DNA of 9,668 nt, taken from the NCBI GenBank assembly GCA_016219795.1, contig JACRKK010000006.1, forward strand, positions 1 through 9,668, read 5' to 3'. Below, piece after piece: positions 7,040 to 9,668 of this stretch (position 1 is its first letter; each line of letters starts with the position of its first letter). The translations under genes and the position numbers were made by a program. A model generated the notes under the pieces. That model had not been told where the DNA came from and did not search any database. It saw only the letters and a list, made by a program, of their open reading frames with translations. The DNA comes from Candidatus Woesearchaeota archaeon (GTDB lineage: Archaea; Nanobdellota; Nanobdellia; Woesearchaeales; JACRKL01).

Positions 7040-8254
7040 TCAATCCAACGGCACGTCTTTGCCGGACTTCCCGTTTTCTGAGGCTGTGCTCTTAAATGTA
7101 GCACCCTCTTTCTTCAGGGTCTCTGCCAAATCTGTTTTCTCCCAGGTGAAGTCCGGATCATTCCTCCCAAAATGGCCAAATGCTGCAGTTTTTCTGTAGA
7201 TGGGTCGCCGCAGATTGAGGTGTTTGATGATCTGCGCCGGCTTGAGCGGGAAGTGTTTCCTGACCAACTTTTCTATATCCTCCTCTGGTATTTTGTTGGT
7301 GTGGAAGCAGTTTACTAGGACACTGACGGGTTCTGCAATGCCGATGCAGTAGGCAATCTGTACCTCGCATTTGTCTGCGAGGCCTGCTGCGACGATGTTC
7401 TTGGCGACGTACCTTGCCATGTAGGCTGCGCTTCGGTCCACTTTGCTTGGGTCTTTGCCTGAAAAGCATCCGCCGCCGTGGCTTCCGTGGCCGCCGTAGG
7501 TGTCCACAATAATTTTTCTTCCCGTGAGTCCTGCGTCTGCAACCGGACCTCCAAGCACGAATTTTCCTGTGCCGTTGATGAAATAGCGGGTGTTGCTGTC
7601 AACAAGCTTTCCGCAGATGGGCAGTATAATTTTTTCTTTGACTTCTTCTCTTAGTTTTTCTAACGAGGCGTCTTCATCATGCTGGCATGCCATGACGACC
7701 GTATGGACTCTTACTGGTTTGCCGTCTTCGTATTCTACGCTAACCTGGGATTTTGCGTCTGGCCTTAAGTAGGGGATTGTCTTTGATTTGCGCACTTCCA
7801 CATATCTCTGGATGAGCTTGTGTGCAAGGATGATGGGGGTTGGCATCAGTTCAGGTGTTTCGTTGGTAGCGTAGCCAAACATTAAACCCTGGTCGCCTGC
7901 GCCCTGTTCGTGCTCTTTTGTCTCGTCAACGCCCTGGGAGATGTCCGGGCTTTGCTCTGAGATTGCGATGAGGACACCGCAGGTGTTGCCGTCAAAGCAG
8001 TACGCTGGGTTGTCGTAACCAACATCCACAATGGTTTTTCTGACGATAGCAGGCACATCCACATAGGTCTTGGTGGTTAGTTCTCCTCCCACAACGACAA
8101 ACCCGGTTTTAGCAAAAGACTCAATGGCAACTCGTGCATAAGGGTCATCTTTAATGACCGCATCTAAAATGGCATCGCTGATGTTGTCGCACATCTTGTC
8201 TGGGTGTGCTGGGCTTACGCTTTCTGATGTGAATACATATCGTCTTTTGGTCAT
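7040..8254 (-). CDS. metK: S-adenosylmethionine synthetase, bacterial type
   Basis: 404 aa, ATG 8254 to TGA 7042-7040. MetK joins ATP and L-methionine to give S-adenosylmethionine, releasing phosphate and pyrophosphate, in the cytoplasm. Recognisable blocks are FTSESVSPAHPDK (8-20, with the catalytic His17 and metal-binding Asp19), GGELT (56-60), GAGDQGLMFGYA (118-129), RPDAKSQ (164-170), DAGLTGRK (240-247), FSGKDPSKVDRS (264-275) and TAAFGHFGR (356-364). Comparison with E. coli MetK from memory shows the known catalytic residues kept (His14, Asp16, Lys165, Arg244, Lys245, Lys265, Lys269 equivalents). Oddities: the ARHGGGA block reads GSHGGGC (Ser258, Cys263), and the protein runs about 30 residues past the WEKTD motif where many homologues end. 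Most archaea use an unrelated-looking archaeal SAM synthetase, so this copy suggests acquisition from bacteria. Translation start is supported by AAGGTGG six bases upstream. Confidence 0.97.
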   Translation of the reverse strand: MTKRRYVFTSESVSPAHPDKMCDNISDAILDAVIKDDPYARVAIESFAKTGFVVVGGELTTKTYVDVPAIVRKTIVDVGYDNPAYCFDGNTCGVLIAISEQSPDISQGVDETKEHEQGAGDQGLMFGYATNETPELMPTPIILAHKLIQRYVEVRKSKTIPYLRPDAKSQVSVEYEDGKPVRVHTVVMACQHDEDASLEKLREEVKEKIILPICGKLVDSNTRYFINGTGKFVLGGPVADAGLTGRKIIVDTYGGHGSHGGGCFSGKDPSKVDRSAAYMARYVAKNIVAAGLADKCEVQIAYCIGIAEPVSVLVNCFHTNKIPEEDIEKLVRKHFPLKPAQIIKHLNLRRPIYRKTAAFGHFGRNDPDFTWEKTDLAETLKKEGATFKSTASENGKSGKDVPLD

Positions 8255-8260
8255 GGGTTA

Positions 8261-8267
8261 CCACCTT
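8261..8267 (-). promoter_or_regulatory. Ribosome binding site of metK
   Basis: AAGGTGG on the minus strand, six bases before ATG 8254. It is complementary to the usual archaeal 16S tail. metK is thus one of the few genes here with a clear leader, unlike its leaderless neighbours. Confidence 0.65.
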
Positions 8268-8300
8268 GTTTATTGAATGGAGAGGTGTCAAAAAGCCGGG

Positions 8301-8308
8301 GTTTTAAA
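8301..8308 (-). promoter_or_regulatory. Candidate TATA box for metK
   Basis: TTTAAAAC on the minus strand. A start site about 26 bp downstream, near 8278, would give a leader of about 24 nt containing the AAGGTGG site. An alternative A/T-rich box lies at 8351-8363 and would give a longer leader. I saw no riboswitch-like structure in the leader. Confidence 0.4.
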
Positions 8309-8362
8309 GATTGTTGTCAGAATTATTCGGATTGGAATATGGTCCCTTCTTATATTTTATAT

Positions 8363-8378
8363 ACTTCTTTAAAGTAGT
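8363..8378. promoter_or_regulatory. Imperfect 16-bp palindrome in the metK/orphan divergent region
   Basis: ACTTCTTTAAAGTAGT pairs with its own reverse complement at 14 of 16 positions. It sits 13 bp before the TATA box of the plus-strand gene and upstream of the metK promoter, so a dimeric regulator could act on either. A/T-rich DNA makes such palindromes fairly common, so support is weak. Confidence 0.3.
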
Positions 8379-8390
8379 TATTTTAGAAAG

Positions 8391-8399
8391 ATTTATATG
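8391..8399 (+). promoter_or_regulatory. TATA box for the 378-aa orphan gene
   Basis: ATTTATATG, with the core centred about 27 bp before ATG 8423, again the leaderless distance. A second box, TTTTATATA at 8355-8363, would instead give a leader of about 36 nt containing GGTGG (8414-8418), a possible ribosome binding site four bases before the ATG. Both could be used. Confidence 0.6.
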
Positions 8400-8422
8400 C
8401 CCTTACCTCTTATGGTGGTAGA

Positions 8423-9559
8423 ATGGGAAGAACAAAGGAGCAAGTAAGAGATTCTTTGATGGGAACACTGGATGCAGGCATCCAGGTCTATTTGAGTAAT
8501 TTTCGGTCATTCTTTGATAAAAATCTTAAGGGTGTTGAAGGGTTCTTAGAGGGGAAAAAAGGCATAGTTGGATTGGCCATTGACATCATCCCCATTATTG
8601 CAAATCTTGGCAATAGTACTCTTAGGGAAGAAGCAGAAGGCATTCACACAACACTGGAAGATTTAGCACAAGAAAAAGGGTTTCTTCCTTTTGACAGTGA
8701 TCTTTTAACTCCAGAAGAACACAATAGAATGGGCAGTACTGTTTGGAGAGAATATCAATCTCAACCGAATACCCCTATTGTTCTTCATCCAAAGTGGACA
8801 CCTGAGTCTCAACATCTTGCAGGGGAAAGACCAGGTTCTGAACAAGTCAGTAGAGCAAGAATAGTGCTTGGCCACTCCGCGCTTAATCCGGATGGAACTG
8901 TTGTAAATTATGATCGCCCATCGACATGGGATGCGTATATGTTTTTGTCTCCTGAGAGGAAGGTGGAAGTCAAGAAATTGGAAAAATATCTTATACAGAA
9001 ATTAGATGACATAACAATAAAGGCTTATACTCATAGAACAGACATCCTCACTGATTTTAAGGACGCATATCGGGGTTTTATTGAAGGACGGATTCCTTAT
9101 AATGCCGTTAAAGAAAAAGAGAAGGCACTCAAGGAAATACCTCATGCAGGTTCAGTTGAAGCTATTGATTTTGGAGAGGAAATTACTACATCTCACAAGG
9201 TTTCATCTCGGATGGGGTACCGTGATCACTGGCTGACACCGCAGGAGATAGCAATGAGCGGCAGATGGTTTAAAGAGAAATATAGAGCTAATCCTTACGC
9301 ACCTTTGGCGTTGCAGGACGGTACAGCAACATTGGAAGAAGTCAATGCATTCAGAGAAGCTGATCTGGTCTTAAGAGTTCCTGGCTCCCGGTTTTTTGGT
9401 GAGATGTATAAGGGAACTGAATTTCTTCTTACTCTTGAACCTGTTACAGCAAACGGCACTACTCAACGGGGGCCTGTGCTTCTTGAGACAATGCATGATC
9501 CCTTAAATAGAAAACCGACTGAAACAACGTTCGGCATTGTATTAACTAAGATACTTTAA
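8423..9559 (+). CDS. Orphan soluble protein, 378 aa, with an internal repeat; function unknown
   Basis: From ATG 8423 to TAA 9557-9559. I do not recognise a family. It has no signal peptide and no convincing membrane helix; the most hydrophobic stretch is GLAIDIIPIIANLG (50-63). Residues 1-45 and about 178-240 are rich in charged residues and look helical. Two 27-residue segments, 95-121 and 271-297, both start LTPxE, carry a Gly and a Tyr at matching positions, and end in PxxPxxL. They align without gaps at 9 identities. Each is followed by an E/R-rich stretch and a short IVL or LVL strand, so two related half-domains around a helical middle are likely (inference). It is transcribed divergently from metK, with a possible terminator after its stop. 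A viral, plasmid-type or DPANN-specific origin cannot be judged from this window. Confidence 0.85.
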   Translation: MGRTKEQVRDSLMGTLDAGIQVYLSNFRSFFDKNLKGVEGFLEGKKGIVGLAIDIIPIIANLGNSTLREEAEGIHTTLEDLAQEKGFLPFDSDLLTPEEHNRMGSTVWREYQSQPNTPIVLHPKWTPESQHLAGERPGSEQVSRARIVLGHSALNPDGTVVNYDRPSTWDAYMFLSPERKVEVKKLEKYLIQKLDDITIKAYTHRTDILTDFKDAYRGFIEGRIPYNAVKEKEKALKEIPHAGSVEAIDFGEEITTSHKVSSRMGYRDHWLTPQEIAMSGRWFKEKYRANPYAPLALQDGTATLEEVNAFREADLVLRVPGSRFFGEMYKGTEFLLTLEPVTANGTTQRGPVLLETMHDPLNRKPTETTFGIVLTKIL

Positions 9560-9567
9560 TATAGTAG

Positions 9568-9582
9568 TTCTTCTTTTCTCTT
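9568..9582 (+). terminator. Possible pyrimidine-tract terminator after the orphan gene
   Basis: TTCTTCTTTTCTCTT begins 9 bases after the TAA of the 378-aa gene. T-rich tracts right after a stop are usual archaeal termination sites. There is no hairpin before it, and the tract is interrupted by cytosines, so support is modest. Confidence 0.35.
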
Positions 9583-9605
9583 GGTTGACAGAGGTGTATC
9601 AACCA
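9582..9605 (+). promoter_or_regulatory. Hairpin holding the ribosome binding site of the last gene
   Basis: TGGTTGA (9582-9588) pairs perfectly with TCAACCA (9599-9605), leaving a 10-nt loop. The loop contains GAGGTG (9591-9596), a strong archaeal ribosome binding site eight bases before ATG 9605. The last stem base is the A of the start codon. In RNA this could limit access of the ribosome; in DNA it could be part of a mobile-element end. Confidence 0.4.
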
Positions 9606-9668
9606 TGGCGAGACCAAAAGGAAAAATAAAAGTTGTTTGTCAGAACAAGTCCTGTGAACTTTTCCGGA
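9605..9668 (+). CDS. Start of a zinc-ribbon protein, possibly an IS1-like transposase (cut by window edge)
   Basis: Only 21 codons are visible from ATG 9605: MARPKGKIKVVCQNKSCELF and one more residue. A basic N-terminus followed by C-x4-C is the first half of a zinc ribbon. Short basic starts of this kind occur in archaeal transposases with an N-terminal zinc ribbon, and also in small DNA-binding proteins. A GAGGTG site eight bases upstream supports the start. The second cysteine pair and any catalytic domain lie outside the window, so the transposase idea is only a guess. Confidence 0.5.
   Translation, partial: MARPKGKIKVVCQNKSCELFR

Noticed and set aside
6401..7081. Plus-strand frames opposite the permease and its promoter
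   Set aside because: They are antisense to hydrophobic codons of a clear membrane protein and show no domain features.
7158..8064. Alternative-frame reading frames over metK
   Set aside because: metK fully explains the region, with conserved motifs from end to end.
8255..8422. A SAM-responsive riboswitch before metK
   Set aside because: The predicted leader is only about 24 nt and shows no stem structure; the sequence before it looks like promoter DNA.
4775..9131. A 16-bp identical match, AAAGAGAAGGCACTCA, at 4775-4790 and 9116-9131
   Set aside because: Both copies encode KEKAL in lysine-rich helices of two different genes. The match is short and has no shared flanks, so coincidence is likelier than a mobile or regulatory repeat.

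Overview
The window looks archaeal. The best evidence is the promoters: A/T-rich TATA boxes (TTTATATG or TTTATATA) lie about 27-28 bp before the start codons of several genes, as expected for leaderless archaeal mRNAs. The remaining ribosome binding sites are of the GGTG/GAGGTG type. The gene content (a giant beta-helix surface protein with MopE-like and DUF4215-like modules, a bacterial-type MetK, small orphan proteins) resembles DPANN archaea such as Woesearchaeota or Pacearchaeota. That placement is an inference, because no rRNA or ribosomal marker is present.

Layout. Positions 1-4582 (minus) are one uninterrupted reading frame, 1,527 codons long and still open at the left edge. It encodes a membrane-anchored or secreted modular protein: an N-terminal hydrophobic segment, an unrecognised domain, a CARDB domain, a DUF4215-type cysteine repeat, then four right-handed beta-helix modules separated by MopE-like calcium-type repeats and proline linkers. 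Positions 4583-4756 are a divergent promoter region with a TATA box on each strand and a three-armed inverted repeat between them. A 47-residue, highly charged protein follows (4757-4900, plus). Its stop codon interlocks with that of a convergent cysteine-rich, DUF483-like gene (4897-5709, minus). Upstream of that on the minus strand lie an ArsB/SLC13-type permease (5734-6975) and metK (7040-8254). A second divergent region (8255-8422) separates metK from a 378-residue orphan protein (8423-9559, plus). The right edge holds a putative transcription end, a small hairpin around a ribosome binding site, and the first 21 codons of a zinc-ribbon protein, possibly a transposase.

How they fit together. 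metK, the permease and the DUF483-like gene share a strand and are tightly packed, but each except possibly the last has its own promoter signal, so they need not form one operon. MetK makes S-adenosylmethionine, the permease probably moves an anion or organic acid, and the giant protein is an external adhesin-like or S-layer-associated molecule. The 47-aa protein, the 378-aa protein and the DUF483-like protein have no known function that I can assign. I see no CRISPR array, tRNA, rRNA or complete insertion sequence.
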